In this document: positions 1 through 10,861 of the stretch, piece by piece
Numbering within the stretch: the first letter of the stretch is position 1
Layout: every line of letters begins with the position of its first letter
NCBI GenBank assembly: GCA_029204225.1
Contig: CM055112.1
Location: 29,972,203 to 30,036,202, forward strand
Source: Diphasiastrum complanatum
Taxonomy: Eukaryota; Streptophyta; Lycopodiopsida; Lycopodiales; Lycopodiaceae
Length of the DNA stretch: 64,000 nt
Direction of reading: 5' to 3'
Notes under the pieces: generated by a model
Database searches by the model: none
Told to the model about the DNA's origin: nothing
What the model saw: the letters and a program-made list of their open reading frames with translations, nothing else
Made by a program: the position numbers and the translations under genes

Positions 1-2263
1 CGTCAAATAATTTTAATTGTAGTTGATTGTTCTCTCTATCAGAGTACAGACTTGGAAATTGAAAAATAATCTATCACAACAAACGCATCTTGTTTTAGGA
101 GAATCATTGATTCTTTCTTTGTACTTTGCAATTTTTTTGGAATTTCCTCCATGTTTTTGTATGAAATCTTCACAGAAATTTGTTGCTCACTGAAATTGCT
201 CGGTAGATTCATTATTGTGTTTTTTGCTTTGTTTAATAGTTGATGATATTCATTTGTTTTTATGTAGTTTCTGAAGTAATAAATGATGTTGTTGTTTGAT
301 GGACTTGCTTAAATTTGTTAACAATCGACATTTGTGGCAACAAGTACTAAAATTGATTTATTAGAGAGTGTAGATTTTGTTTCATTGTTTCTATCCATTT
401 GTATCGCTTTCGTTTTTTGTTGTTTAACAAGATACGCGGTTCTATGGTTGTTCTTGGTTCTTTCCAAGGATATACTTCTACTTTGTTGTCAGTATTTGTT
501 TGTATAATGATGATTTTTATTGTTCCAATTGGATTGATGCATGTCACAATTTCTCGAGTTGTTGTTGCCGAATCAATGTCACAATGATATACTACTAATT
601 TATAATTCATGCATTTGCAAAAGCAAAACAAACAAAAGTTGTCACATTGTCATTGTTGGTAAGAAGTTTTATGTATGTTTCAAATGATGTAATTTGCTCA
701 TATTGGATTTTAAAAATTGGATCATTTTTATACTGCTCTTTCAAAATTGTAGCATCACAACAACATTTGCTCCGACAAAATATGATGATTCAATAGAAAT
801 GAAAAACGATGTTGAAAAAGTCATGGTTGGCTTCATAAATAAATAAAAATTCAGGATATATATAGTCTCTTGGTCCATAGCCATTTGTGCAAATATTGTT
901 GGTCATTGTGGTTGTAAAAGATAAAATACTATGCTTCTTAAGCTAAGAAGAAAATAACAAAAACTTGACAATTGAATCGACTAAAACGATAATCTTGTTT
1001 GATTTGATATTAGCTTTGATCTACTAGGACTAATTGACATTGTCTATTTTATTTTGCACAATGTTCACGATCAGTATTCACAATATTCTCAATCAAAATT
1101 CACAACATTCATGATGAAAATGTCAAAATCTCAGTTTCTCATTATCTCAGTTTCTCAGTTTTCTAAAAACCCCAATTTCTCATAATCTCAGTTTTTCAGT
1201 TTCTCAAAATCTCAGTTTCTCAATTTTTCAATATCCGCAATTTTAATGATCACAAACTATCAATAAAGCAATCTTCAGGACACATCTCTGAAAATTTGAT
1301 CATTTTTTAATCCAATATGGAAGACATTGTCTATATGTCCTGCAAAACAAAACACAATCGCAAAATTATAATTTGATAAAGATCAGTTCTTATTGGTGAA
1401 AATTTATTGATGAATTATATCTGTCACACAGAGTTTATTTATTTATTTTATTATTGTAGCTTTTTCCAATACATGTTTGCCCATTGTGTGAAACCAAATA
1501 TGCTGCTTAGGATTAGAATAAAATTAATATGTATGAAAACCTTGTAAAGATGGGCCTTATTAAGATTGATCATGAATCTTAAAGTCTATAAAAAAGTATA
1601 AAAAATCATTTTCCAAAAACTTCAGTGATTTACATCTTTTGGGAAAAAAGGTCATTGTAGTTGAGATGTGGCTACTGATGAAACATCAGATGGGAGTAAT
1701 CCACTAAAAGATTAGATGGACGCGAATCAAAATCCCAAGAGAGTAAAGACCTAGTTCTTGGACAGTTATTTAGAAACCATGTCGCTTAAACCTTTTATGA
1801 TTTTTCTGATTGTTGGTGGGTTTCACCATCAATGAGATTTTAATACATGAGTAGTCGGTGCTACCATGGTTTGTAATCCTCAAGCGGGATGCATTGAAAG
1901 TTAGGAAAAACTGATGAATCCAGGAAATCCTTGCATGACCATGTTGTAATAGAAAGAGTTCGCAATTCAGGAGACAAGTAGTCTGAAAATTATTACTTAG
2001 AATTTTCTTCAAACAGGAACACAGATCATGCTATACAGTAACACAGACAGAAAACACTCTCCACAACAAGCTCACATAGCAACTGTATTTCTCAAAATGA
2101 AATTATATTGTACATATAGTTGTTCACTCAGGCAACCCATGCATAACCAAGGTTGCCGTTGCGGGACACGTGTCCCGTCGACTTGCCTCGTGGCAAGGCC
2201 AACTGATCCTTATCAACTGATAGGACCCATAGTACAGTAGCACAGTGATTCTACTTTAATTCT
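1..2263. other. AT-rich sequence without a recognised gene
   Basis: Both strands hold only short open frames with no recognisable domain. The right part (about 2130-2263) has higher GC and lies directly beyond the polypurine tract of the reverse-strand copia pol, so it may be the start of that element's 3' LTR. No matching second LTR was found, so this is not called. Confidence 0.5.
1125..1230. repeat. Degenerate TCTCAGTTT low-complexity repeat
   Basis: The words TCTCAGTTTCTCA and ATAATCTCAGTTT recur about eight times in roughly 100 bp with small changes. It looks like a decayed short tandem repeat in AT-rich DNA; no function is implied. Confidence 0.6.
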
Positions 2264-2280
2264 AACTCTCTCCCTTAAAG
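2264..2280 (-). promoter_or_regulatory. Polypurine tract of copia element A
   Basis: On the minus strand the purine run AAGGGAGAGAG lies about 40 bases past the end of the copia RNase H frame. This is where the plus-strand primer of an LTR retrotransposon sits, just before the 3' LTR. The sequence after it on the minus strand begins AGTTAGAATT, which may be the LTR start. Confidence 0.5.
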
Positions 2281-2321
2281 TAGAGTCTACTTTTTGTACA
2301 CTCATATACATTGCTTTAATG

Positions 2322-3848
2322 TCAACAAACTTTAAGTACAAAAAGCTTTGATCTAAACTTATCAAACTTTTCTCCAACAAGTGGCTTATTGAAAATATTA
2401 GCTACTTGTTCTTTTGTACTACAATGAACAACATGAATTTCACGACTCAGCAGCCTCTCACGTATAAAGTGATACTGAATCTCAATGTGTTTATTTCTCG
2501 CATGAAACACTAGATTCTTTGCTAGTTGAATGCCACTCTGACTGTCGCTATGTAATGTCATGGGATTTTTCTGTTTCATGCCAAATTCTTCTAAGATTTG
2601 TCTCAACCATATAGCTTCCTGTGCTGCACTACACATTGCCTTATGCTCTGCTTCTGTGGTGGATAGAGCAATTCTACTTTGCTTCTTACTAGACCAGGAA
2701 AAGCAACTACCACAAAACTGGAATACATACCCTGTGGTGGATCTACGATCATCATAGTCACCTCCCCAATCCGCATCCACATAGCCACACAACTCAGGTA
2801 AACCATCATGCTTTCTGTAAATCAAGCCATAATCTGAAGTGCCTTTCACATAACACAATATGCGTTTAGCTATCTTCCAATGTGTTTCCGTAGGTGCTGC
2901 CATAAACTGACTTACAATGCCAACAACATAGTATATATCTGGTCTAGTCGTGGTAAGGTAAATCAAGCTCCCTACTAATTGCCTATACAGCATAGCATCA
3001 AATGACTGTGACTCATCAAGCTTAGAAAGCTTTTTACCTGGTTCAATAGGAGTATTCACTGCTTTGCAATCCTGCAACCTAAACCTGTGCAACAATTCTT
3101 TGACATACTTCACCTGTGTTAAACCCACTTCGTGTCCTTTTTGCCACACCTCTACTCCAAGGCAATAATGCATCAGGCTGAGATCTGTCATCTCGAATTG
3201 TTCCATGAGGTCTTTCTTGATCATGTCTATCATCTCTTGATTATTTCCAGTAATAATCAAGTCATCAACATAAAGAGCAATCAAAGCAACCATACCATCA
3301 AAGCATAAGACATATAGATTTGGATCAGAATGTGTTCTCACCATCCCCTTTGAATGAAAGTAGGCATCAACCCTACTATACCACGCACGTGGTGCCTGTT
3401 TAAGACCATAAAGCACTTTCTTCAAGCGACATACTTTATTCTCCTGTCCCTTCACTACAAAGCCTTTAGGTTGATCCATGAACACCTCTTCTTCTAACTC
3501 ACCATTTAGAAAAGCAGATGTCACATCCATCTGATGCAAAGGCCAACCAAAATGTGAAGCTAAAGCAACAAGTAGACGTAGAGTATTCCACTTACATACT
3601 GGTGCAAAGGTCTCCTCATAGTGTATGCCTTTACTTTGTGCATACCCTTTAATCACCAATCTTGCCTTGTGCTTTGCTATACTTCCATCTGCATGGTACT
3701 TAGTCCTGTATACCCATTTGCAACCAATGGGTTTCTTGCCAACTGGTCGTTCTACTAAGTCCCATGTCCTATGCTTAGCAATTGACTCCATCTCCTCTCC
3801 CATGGCCTTGACCCAAATGTCATTATCCTTCGCTTCACCATAAGTCAA
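2322..3848 (-). CDS. Ty1/copia reverse transcriptase and RNase H (element A)
   Basis: A 508-residue open frame holding the 3' half of a copia polyprotein. The RT begins near residue 25 (TWDLVERP, GCKWVYRTKYHADG), continues through HQMDVTSAFLNGELEEE near 105, and has an intact catalytic box YVDDLIITG near residue 193. The RNase H follows, with GYVDADWGGD, the STTEAE box and HARNKHIEIQYHFIRE, ending in LKVC. Order and spacing are those of plant copia RVT_2. The frame is uninterrupted, so this part is young or was active recently. Integrase lies upstream on the same strand in a shifted frame. The listed start is only the first Met of the frame; the real product is a polyprotein. Confidence 0.9.
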   Translation of the reverse strand: MTYGEAKDNDIWVKAMGEEMESIAKHRTWDLVERPVGKKPIGCKWVYRTKYHADGSIAKHKARLVIKGYAQSKGIHYEETFAPVCKWNTLRLLVALASHFGWPLHQMDVTSAFLNGELEEEVFMDQPKGFVVKGQENKVCRLKKVLYGLKQAPRAWYSRVDAYFHSKGMVRTHSDPNLYVLCFDGMVALIALYVDDLIITGNNQEMIDMIKKDLMEQFEMTDLSLMHYCLGVEVWQKGHEVGLTQVKYVKELLHRFRLQDCKAVNTPIEPGKKLSKLDESQSFDAMLYRQLVGSLIYLTTTRPDIYYVVGIVSQFMAAPTETHWKIAKRILCYVKGTSDYGLIYRKHDGLPELCGYVDADWGGDYDDRRSTTGYVFQFCGSCFSWSSKKQSRIALSTTEAEHKAMCSAAQEAIWLRQILEEFGMKQKNPMTLHSDSQSGIQLAKNLVFHARNKHIEIQYHFIRERLLSREIHVVHCSTKEQVANIFNKPLVGEKFDKFRSKLFVLKVC

Positions 3849-4785
3849 AGGTTCTTTGCTTTGAATAATGCTAGATAAGAGAGCATAATTTGCTTCATAC
3901 CTTTCAGGTTGTGTCTTCTCTCTTGTTGATCTTCATAGCTCTCCCTGGCTAGATGATCCTGGAAAGTCATCCATGTCGCGGCTCTCCAACAATCTCTCAA
4001 ACCATTAGGGAGCTTCCTGTCAGGTGATCGGCTTCCTGGTGAAAATGTATTCCACGGTACATCCTTCTCCTTGCGTTTGTCACCTGCAACTTTAATCCTT
4101 CTTGCACCAAAAGGTTTGTCTTTATCTCTCCAACCTGTCTCTTGAGGTTGAGTAGTAGTATCTTGAGATGTATCCTCATATTCATCACTTGGAAGGTCAA
4201 TAAATGGATCATCATCAAAAGGTATCCTTACTATACCATCTTTCCCACTAGATGTATCTATCTTCTCAGCATCCTCGTCTTCATACCTCTTGGATTCATC
4301 AAAGATAACATCAGGGCTTACATGGATTTTGTTTTCCACTGGATCAAAACATATATAGCCCTTCACACGATCATCATATCCTAGGAATATACACTTGATA
4401 GCTTTTACATCAAGTTTACGTCTCTCTTCCCTAGGAATGTGTACAAAGGCTTTACATCCAAAGCTTCACAAGTAGTTCACCTTTGGCTTCTTCTTTGTGA
4501 ATGCTTCCTCAGGTGTTATCTTTGGTATGGCAATGGTAGGACTTCTATTTTGAAGATAGACTGCCGTACTGCATGCTTCTGACCAAAAATCTTTTGGTAG
4601 TTTCATCTCAGCTAGCATAGATCTGGCACTTTCCACAATCGTACGATTCTTGCGCTCAGCTACACCATTGAGAGCATGAGTATGAGCTTGCGTAAATTGT
4701 CTTTTGATCCCACATTGATCACAAAGATCATTGAAGTCATTAGACTTGTACTCACCTCCACTATTTGATCTTAGGACTTTGATCT
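3845..4785 (-). pseudogene. Ty1/copia integrase and linker, frameshifted and truncated (element A)
   Basis: Reading leftward from 4785 the minus strand encodes the integrase core (GGEYKSN, GVAERKNRTI, ARSMLAEMKLPKDFW, SPTIAIPKITPEEAF) and then the linker (DPVENKIHVSPDVIFDES) before the RT. The usual copia motif RSDNGGE reads RSNSGGE, so the second catalytic Asp of the D,D-35-E triad is Asn here. A frameshift near 3850 separates this part from the RT, and a stop interrupts it near 4465. At 4785 the reading ends where an unrelated LTR begins, so the zinc-binding part, protease and gag of element A are missing. Confidence 0.8.
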
Positions 4786-5259
4786 AGTTAGAAATCAGAG
4801 TTAATCTGATATACATTTTATGTGAGCTCTAAATGTGATATTGTAATTAGTGTACAGTTAATTAGATTTGTTGTATTCAGTTGTGTTCGGGACGTGACCC
4901 GTTAGGATATATTGATCGGGCACTGATCCCGTAGACGACTACTTGGGTTAGCCGGGTAGCGACACGTAGGAAGAAATTAGCCAGTACAGTGATTTTGAGT
5001 TCATTATGCTATACTCAGGGGCATGTCTAGGGTTTGTCAGTATATGTGGCTATTGGTCCTAACTCTAGTTTGGCAGGTGGTAGGCCAGTTTAGTGACACC
5101 TGTTGAGCCCATGCAGTTTGGGGCTTTGCTATATGTACAATGTTTTTTCATAATAGACTTAACTTTTGTTGTGCCATTTTTGAGAGCTTGTGAGGAGTGG
5201 CTATGGTGATTGTGTGATGTGATCTGCATACTGCACTAGATCCTAACAGAATTTCAACT
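4786..5259 (+). repeat. 5' LTR of a truncated retroelement (element G)
   Basis: The segment begins AGTTAGAAAT and ends ATTTCAACT, imperfect inverted ends, and a primer-binding site follows at once. Its left edge is where the copia integrase reading stops, so it inserted into element A. No 3' LTR was found. The AGTT...AACT style of terminus matches the B family in this window rather than TG...CA. Confidence 0.6.
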
Positions 5260-5271
5260 TGGTGTCAGAGC
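5260..5271 (+). promoter_or_regulatory. Primer-binding site of element G
   Basis: TGGTGTCAGAGC differs in one base from the plant initiator-Met tRNA site TGGTATCAGAGC and directly follows an LTR end. Confidence 0.65.
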
Positions 5272-5718
5272 GTCAGGGTGATGCAGGTATGCACGATCCG
5301 GTGGAGCTATGGGATAGCGTCTTTCACCAGGAAAAATAGCACTCGGAGCGTCTCAGGAGAGAGGACTCCATACGGGGTATCGGTAGTCCGGATGGCATGA
5401 GACAACAAAGTTCCTTTGATCGGAGCTTCGGGGAAGATCAGAACGATCGTCGTAGGTGGATTCCAGGGAGAATTCACGAAGAAACTTGCAGTTTCGGTGG
5501 TTTCGGGGAAATCATCGATGTTGGCTACGATATTCACTATGTGGACAACCGTTTGGTGCAACGGGGCTTGCATGGCTATGCATAGAGCAGTGACAGAGAG
5601 CCATGGCCATTTACAGGGGCAGATTGGGTGGAAATATGAGAGAATTGCGGAATTTTCAGATTATATGAGCTATTGCTTCAAGCTTTCTCAGAAAAGCGGA
5701 CTGTTAGCGGGCAATTGA
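5272..5718 (+). other. Leader or remnant internal region of element G
   Basis: Sequence right after the primer-binding site. An open frame of about 100 residues (5416-5718) runs through it, with no Gag, zinc-knuckle or protease signature. It is probably untranslated leader plus the remains of a truncated internal region. A (CTA)n run near 5740 follows. Confidence 0.35.
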
Positions 5719-6749
5719 ACACCAATCGAAGAGCCGTATCTACTACTACTACTACTATAAATATTGTTTTGGATTTTCTTGCTTTTAAAAAAGTATCCAT
5801 CCATGCATTTGTTTTGCTTTTGGTTATGCTCATGGAACAATGCATGAATCCATAATAATTTATAACCAAATTAAATTTTGCTTTTGATTATTTCTGCACT
5901 TCAATGATCTGCATGGTTTGCATGCTGAATTTTTGCATGCCAACTGATCCATGTTCTATTTAGATCGTTAACAAAATAGCCATGCATAACAAAGGCCCTT
6001 AACAAAAGAGAGGTCCAAAGCTAAGAAGAATCTATCGAGGCAAGCTTTGATCATTCATAGTGCTGTCCAATATCAGTTCCAGCGCGCGTGAATAGCTTCA
6101 CTGGGAGACACATCCAGTATGCGCTCGTCGATTTGCTATTGAAGGAAAAAAAAGGTTGTTGAAATCTGTCGAAATTATGAAGAAAGCATATCAAAATTGG
6201 TCTGATTTTAAAGTTTGGGCTCTCATCACCAGCATATCTTTAATGTTAACTTTTTAAATAACTCCATTGACCAACCTCACCACATAGTCTTGCCTTTGCA
6301 AGGCAAGGCCAAAAAGTTAAAATAATTGACTTGAATCTTATGTTAGAATACTCCTCCTACTTGTAAAATTACATATTAAAATGACATAGTGGATTTGTTG
6401 TTCGTATTCCTCTTTTTAATCTATCTTGACTTTGTGCAAAAAATTAACAAGCATAGATCTTCTAGAAAAATTTTATGCTTTAGTGTTAGCTTCAACTTGT
6501 AATCAATACAATACCCCTAAATTTGTAGCTTCTAAGTATTGAAGTTCAGCTTTCAAAACAAAGCTAAATTGTATAACACAATTATATTATTGATTCCAGT
6601 TGCAGGTGTAGGTAATAAGGGCATGGAAGGCACAACTAAAGTTTGTGAAGGTTCAAGTTCTCTTCTCTGGAATTTTAAAGAGAGACTTAAAACTAGAGTC
6701 GAATTGTCTATTTTACACTTTCTCTAAATTTGAAATTACAAGTTTCAGA
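5719..6749. other. Intergenic, nothing recognised
   Basis: AT-rich sequence with a short trinucleotide run (CTA/CTT, 5740-5758) at its left end. No long or domain-bearing frame on either strand. Confidence 0.5.
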
Positions 6750-6911
6750 GGCAGGCCAGCTTCTAGAGGTAGCCTCTGCCCACTGTTGGCAGAAACACGA
6801 CCAATCAAACAATGACACAGATCGGAGGTATCACTCTACCTCCTACATGTGGCTTAGTCCTAGAGTTATGGAGGCTACCACCAGATGCAACCGTCGGTGG
6901 CAGCCTCCCTC

Positions 6912-6947
<36 letters not shown>

Positions 6948-7210
6948 CTTTTTAAAATGTTCTCTTTTACTTTCTCTTACTAGGTGAAAAAAGTCAACCT
7001 TTAAATGCCAGGCAAAAATATGCCCAATCAAATGATGACACACAGGTCAGAGGTAGAGTGCTACCTCCGACAAGAGTGCTACCTCCGACACCTCCAATAT
7101 GTGACCTGCCCCCACATTCCCCCACATTTTTGGAGGCAACCACCACAAGCAACCAGCGTGGCAGCCTGAGTAGAGGCAACCACGGTCCGTTCAGCATCAC
7201 TCATGTGGCC

Positions 7211-7254
<44 letters not shown>

Positions 7255-7285
7255 GGCCTAGGTGTGTGTGTGTGTGTGAGAGAGA

Positions 7286-7321
<36 letters not shown>
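6750..7321. repeat. Two diverged modules, each ending in a GA microsatellite
   Basis: Module 1 (about 6750-6945) and module 2 (about 7010-7252) share diverged phrases in the same order: CCAATCAAA, ATGACACA, a run of ACCTCC-containing text, GGAGGC.ACCACC and GTGGCAGCCT. Each then runs into (GA)n (6914-6945 and 7214-7252). A (GT)n run (7261-7279) and another (GA)n (7290-7321) follow. The tails make reverse-strand frames of repeated Ser-Leu that are not genes. Confidence 0.65.
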
Positions 7322-7326
<5 letters not shown>

Positions 7327-8047
7327 TGATAAATGTTGCGAAGATCAGTTGGCGAGTGTAGAGTTCCAGTGGAAGCAGCAGCAGTATTCGTCCTGTCTCA
7401 CGTGAAGGCGTGGCATGCTCCTCCGCAGCTGGGCTTATTAGTTGCCACGTCTCTTGCACGTCAGGCACACGCGGCTCTCTCGTTTTCAGCTTCATCAATG
7501 GTACCTCTCCCTCCCTCCCTCTCTGCGCTTTTGGTATATCCACATGGTCAAACCTGTGTCTCCTCCCAATAGTTAAATTGTGCATGATCGGCATATTTGA
7601 CGAAGTTGGCTCACACGGTTTTGGATATTGGAGTTAAACTTGCTATCAGTGTTGTGGAAAGACCAATAAAGTCTTACATGTCACTTGTCGAAATTGGCAT
7701 TTCACCAATTTATTCCAAAATCTGTAGGTTTGTGACCTCTGAAGAATGTGCTAATCTTGGTTATAAATCTTTATGTGAACTCTGTAAAATGAGCTAATCT
7801 TGGTTATGAATTCTAACTTTAAAAGTATCGTTGTAGAATTTTACTGCTAGAATTGAAGTATTCTGGGTTTTCTATAAGATTGGCATAAGTTTTTTTACCA
7901 GCACTGTTAAGTCTTTCATCTTCGTAATAAAGAATGGCATTGTTCCTAACTGCTGGTGCTGGCATTGTGAGCTCGCATTTTTCTTTGTTTGCAAGTAAAT
8001 TTTTGGCTGAAGCTGTTAAGGTGTCATTATAGCGTCATGCTCCAGCA
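7322..8047. other. Unassigned sequence between repeats
   Basis: Several overlapping open frames of 60-80 codons occur at 7333-7797 but none shows a domain or clear splice-linked coding. The phrase CTAATCTTGGTTAT occurs twice (about 7751 and 7795), a small local duplication. A transcribed leader or first exon is possible but not supported. Confidence 0.4.
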
Positions 8048-8281
8048 GACATGAGGGGGCCGGACGCGTCCACCCCGGACGCACCTTTTTTTTTAGTGTC
8101 TAAAAAAAAAAAGCATCCGGGGTGGACGCGTCCGGACCCAGATGCACCCCTGGCGCGTCCGCGTCCAAACGCGTCCCGCGTCTAGCGTCCAGCGTCCGGA
8201 TGCGCGTTCGCGTCCGGGTCCCGCTACCTTAGATGGTGTTTTACAAACAAGCCGCGTGGCTTGTTTGTAAAACACCATTGA
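8048..8281. repeat. GC-rich foldback element (MITE-like)
   Basis: A sharp GC island in AT-rich DNA. Arms rich in GGACGCGTCC (itself a palindrome) face each other at about 8055-8085 and 8113-8141 across T and A runs. A tract of repeated GCGTCC follows. The block ends with a perfect 21-bp inverted repeat (8233-8253 and 8258-8278) around a 4-base loop GCGT. No coding capacity was found. This is the build of a foldback or MITE-type element; its parent family is not identifiable here. Confidence 0.65.
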
Positions 8282-9249
8282 GCGGGTTTTCCTATTTCAT
8301 ATTCCATTTGTGAAGTTGTTCATACTTTTGAGTGAGTCCCTTTTACATTTTCCTAGTCCAGTCTTGTAGAGCGTGGGTGTGTTCAAACATTAATGTCCTT
8401 CTCTCAAGAGCTCTGCATAAGTAAGGTTACTAATCCTCTTACCATACCTTTTTGTCCAAATAATGCAATAAAATAGTTGTGAGTCCCCAAAGTAAGTGGA
8501 CAATCGTAAAATCGTGATTCAGAAGGCATGAACTTTGTCCTTAACACTCCAAAAAAGAAAAATTTGCCCTTAATGTGGGCTTGAAAATTCTTAATTATCA
8601 GAGCTAGTTTTGTATCACTCTGTGTTGTTTTCTTTCCTTGTTATACATCTCAAATTAGTGGTATTAGTCTAAAAGCCGAGTCCCTACAACTACGAAAACC
8701 TGCTTTTAATACCATAAAGCTTGTGCTTTGTGCATAGAGAACCAAGAGTAATGTTAAAAAAGCGAGAATGTGAAATGCTTCAAACATAAAGAATGTAAAA
8801 GAATGCTGTCTTTATAAGATAACATCAACAATAGGTATAGCAGAAGTAGGAGCAAATTTTCTAAAACATCATTATGAAGAGCACAGACTTGCCCTTTTAA
8901 AAATGGAATGTGGGAGAACACATCCAGATATTTCCAAGTATCTTCATCAATAGGACGACTATCCCATTTTCAAAATCAAACAACTTTTCGATGGCGACTT
9001 TGTAAAACACTGAAGGTTGCTAATTATCTATCACACCTGCAACAACAACTGCACAACAACAAAGAGACTACAAGAGTATTCACATAAGAGCACACAAAAT
9101 TCTTGAAGTAGCCACACTCCTATCAACTGAATAACTACAAGTACAAAAGTGAAAGAGAATAGGACCAAGTCCCTAATTGCCCTGTGTAGGAAAATGGTGA
9201 GATCAGAGAATATCGACTGATATCGGATCAGAGGAGCTCAAAAATAGAT
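8282..9249. other. Sequence left of a reverse-strand primer site
   Basis: No gene seen. The part next to 9250 lies where the leader of a reverse-strand copia element would be, but no Gag frame was found further left. Confidence 0.4.
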
Positions 9250-9261
9250 GCTCTGATACCA
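9250..9261 (-). promoter_or_regulatory. Primer-binding site, reverse strand
   Basis: The plus strand reads GCTCTGATACCA, the exact complement of TGGTATCAGAGC. It directly abuts the LTR at 9262. Confidence 0.8.
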
Positions 9262-10073
9262 TGTCGTAAAATTTGTGGGCAAATCGAACAGGATAGCAGC
9301 GGAAGTGGAGCAGATGGTAGATGGATCGGAAGTGCAACAATTACCAACAATAATCAAGATTATTCAATAGTAACAATGCGCAATAGACAATACAGTAGTG
9401 CTGACCAAAAACTTGCACTTTGATTGAAGGGAAAAATGAGTACAAGGGCGTGGAGCAGCGCAAAACTGATGGCAAAAAAATGCTCTCGCTTGATGATCGC
9501 TGATTACAAAAACTTAATCAACTGATAGCAACTTAGTCACTTTTTAACTAGAATATAGCCTACTGCGCATGTTAGATCTGCTGACGCTATACATTGATGA
9601 TTGCATGTCAGTACTCAGTGCATTGGGAACATAAAATCTAACTGCTTAATTTATTGAAGCCATTATGCATTAGATGGCCGTCTTCTCTTAACTGTAAGTG
9701 TATGTACAAGTCAGGTGGACTGTCAGAGATGTACTTGAAGTCGTCTAACAGTTCATGAATTGATTATTCTCCTGATGAGGAAGTCAATAAGTCGGTTGAT
9801 GATGAAGTCGGGCACTTCGATATGTCGGGCCCTTTGGGAACTTCGATGTGTTGGGCACTTCGGGCACTTCGGGAACTTCAATATGTCGGGCACTTCGGGC
9901 ATTGATGACTTCGAAGTCGATGGAGTTGAGTTTTGACAAACCCCGAAGTGCGAAAATCCCAAAGGTGCGAGAACTGCGAAAATTGCGAAGGTCCAAAAAA
10001 TGCGAAGTTGGACTATGGCTAAGGTTTTTCAGGATGCTCATTACTTAGTGGATTTGAGCATCGAAATCCAACA
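9262..10073 (-). repeat. LTR of a copia element (812 bp)
   Basis: On the minus strand it starts TGTTGGATTTCG directly after a polypurine tract and ends TTTTACGACA directly before a primer-binding site. The termini are the canonical TG...CA. The right neighbour is the end of a copia RNase H. One LTR therefore has a 3'-LTR neighbour on one side and a 5'-LTR neighbour on the other. A short tandem repeat lies inside it. Confidence 0.8.
9807..9900. repeat. Minisatellite inside the LTR (GGGCACTTCG units)
   Basis: Units built from TCGGGCACTTCG and GGAACTTCRATRTGT repeat about five times. It lies roughly 170-270 bases from the U3 start, where LTR enhancer repeats often sit. Function is inferred from position only. 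Confidence 0.65.
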
Positions 10074-10083
10074 CTCCCCCTTA
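10074..10083 (-). promoter_or_regulatory. Polypurine tract overlapping the pol stop codon
   Basis: Minus strand TAAGGGGGAG, then the LTR start TGTTGG. The first three bases are the stop codon of the RNase H frame, so coding end and plus-strand primer overlap. Confidence 0.75.
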
Positions 10084-10560
10084 ATGTGGATCTTGAAAAA
10101 CTTGGATCTTCAAATTTAGCATGTCGTTAAATCTGAGATGGTGCTCCTTTGATAGAGCTTTTGTGAAGTAATCTGCTGCCGGTAACTCTATCCTGCAGTA
10201 AAACAATGACACTTCCTTGCTTTGCACTTTTTCTCTAAGGTAATGATATCTGATTTTAATGTGTTTGCTCCGAGAGTAAAATCTCGGATTTAGAGAGAGT
10301 GCTATAGTGCTTTGATTATCACAATAAATTGTTGTTGGATGTTCCTGAGCAAGGCCAATATTTGCAAGCAGGTTCCTTAGCCAAATTGCCTCCTTGGTAG
10401 CATTTGTGGCAACTACACAGTCTGATTCGGTTGAAGATAATGCTACTGAGATCTGCTTTCGGCTGTTCCATGAGATTGGGCCTTGATTCAATATGAATAC
10501 AAATCCAGAAGTTGATCTTCTGCTGTCGATATCTCCTGCCCAGTCTGCATCTGTATATCC
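10081..10560 (-). pseudogene. Ty1/copia RNase H, 3' end of pol, truncated
   Basis: The minus strand encodes GYTDADWAGDIDSRRSTSGF, ALSSTESDCV, ATKEAIWLRNLLANIG, YCDNQSTIALS, SRSKHIKIRYHYLREKV and FTKALSKEHH, the complete C-terminal RNase H of a copia polyprotein ending at a TAA in the polypurine tract. Upstream of about 10560 the match stops and no RT is found, so the element is truncated. The sequence differs clearly from the RNase H at 2.3 kb, so it is another copia family. The frame itself is open for 136 codons. Confidence 0.85.
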
Positions 10561-10861
10561 TTACATGATGGATTCTGAAATATGCTATCGCTCTCATGCG
10601 AACGAATCGCCGCATGACAACTAGCTTCATCTCTTTGATGCTTGTGTGCTTGGATCTAGGGTTGAGGGTAGGATATGAAATGCCCACTACAATTTTGGTA
10701 TTGTTGTTAGGGAGCTACGCCAATTTTTCATTTTCAGCATGTTTATGATGGTTAGCTTGCATTTAAGCATCTTGGTTTTGGCATGCTAAGGTTAGCTTTG
10801 CATTTTGAATGTGAGTTGTGAGAGTCATGTCCAAAAACGTTGACAAAAAGAGTGGGAATTG
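10561..10861. other. Sequence beyond the truncated copia pol
   Basis: A reverse-strand frame crosses 10561-10687 but no longer matches RT. No other feature seen. Confidence 0.4.

Noticed and set aside
6843-7594. Reverse frames with Ser-Leu runs
   Set aside because: Translation of (GA)n tracts.
7333-7797. Overlapping forward frames after the GA tract
   Set aside because: No domain, no consistent splice-linked frame, composition driven by simple sequence.
9262-10073. Reverse frames with Pro/Val/Ser repeats (CPKCPTHRSS)
   Set aside because: Translation of the minisatellite within an LTR.
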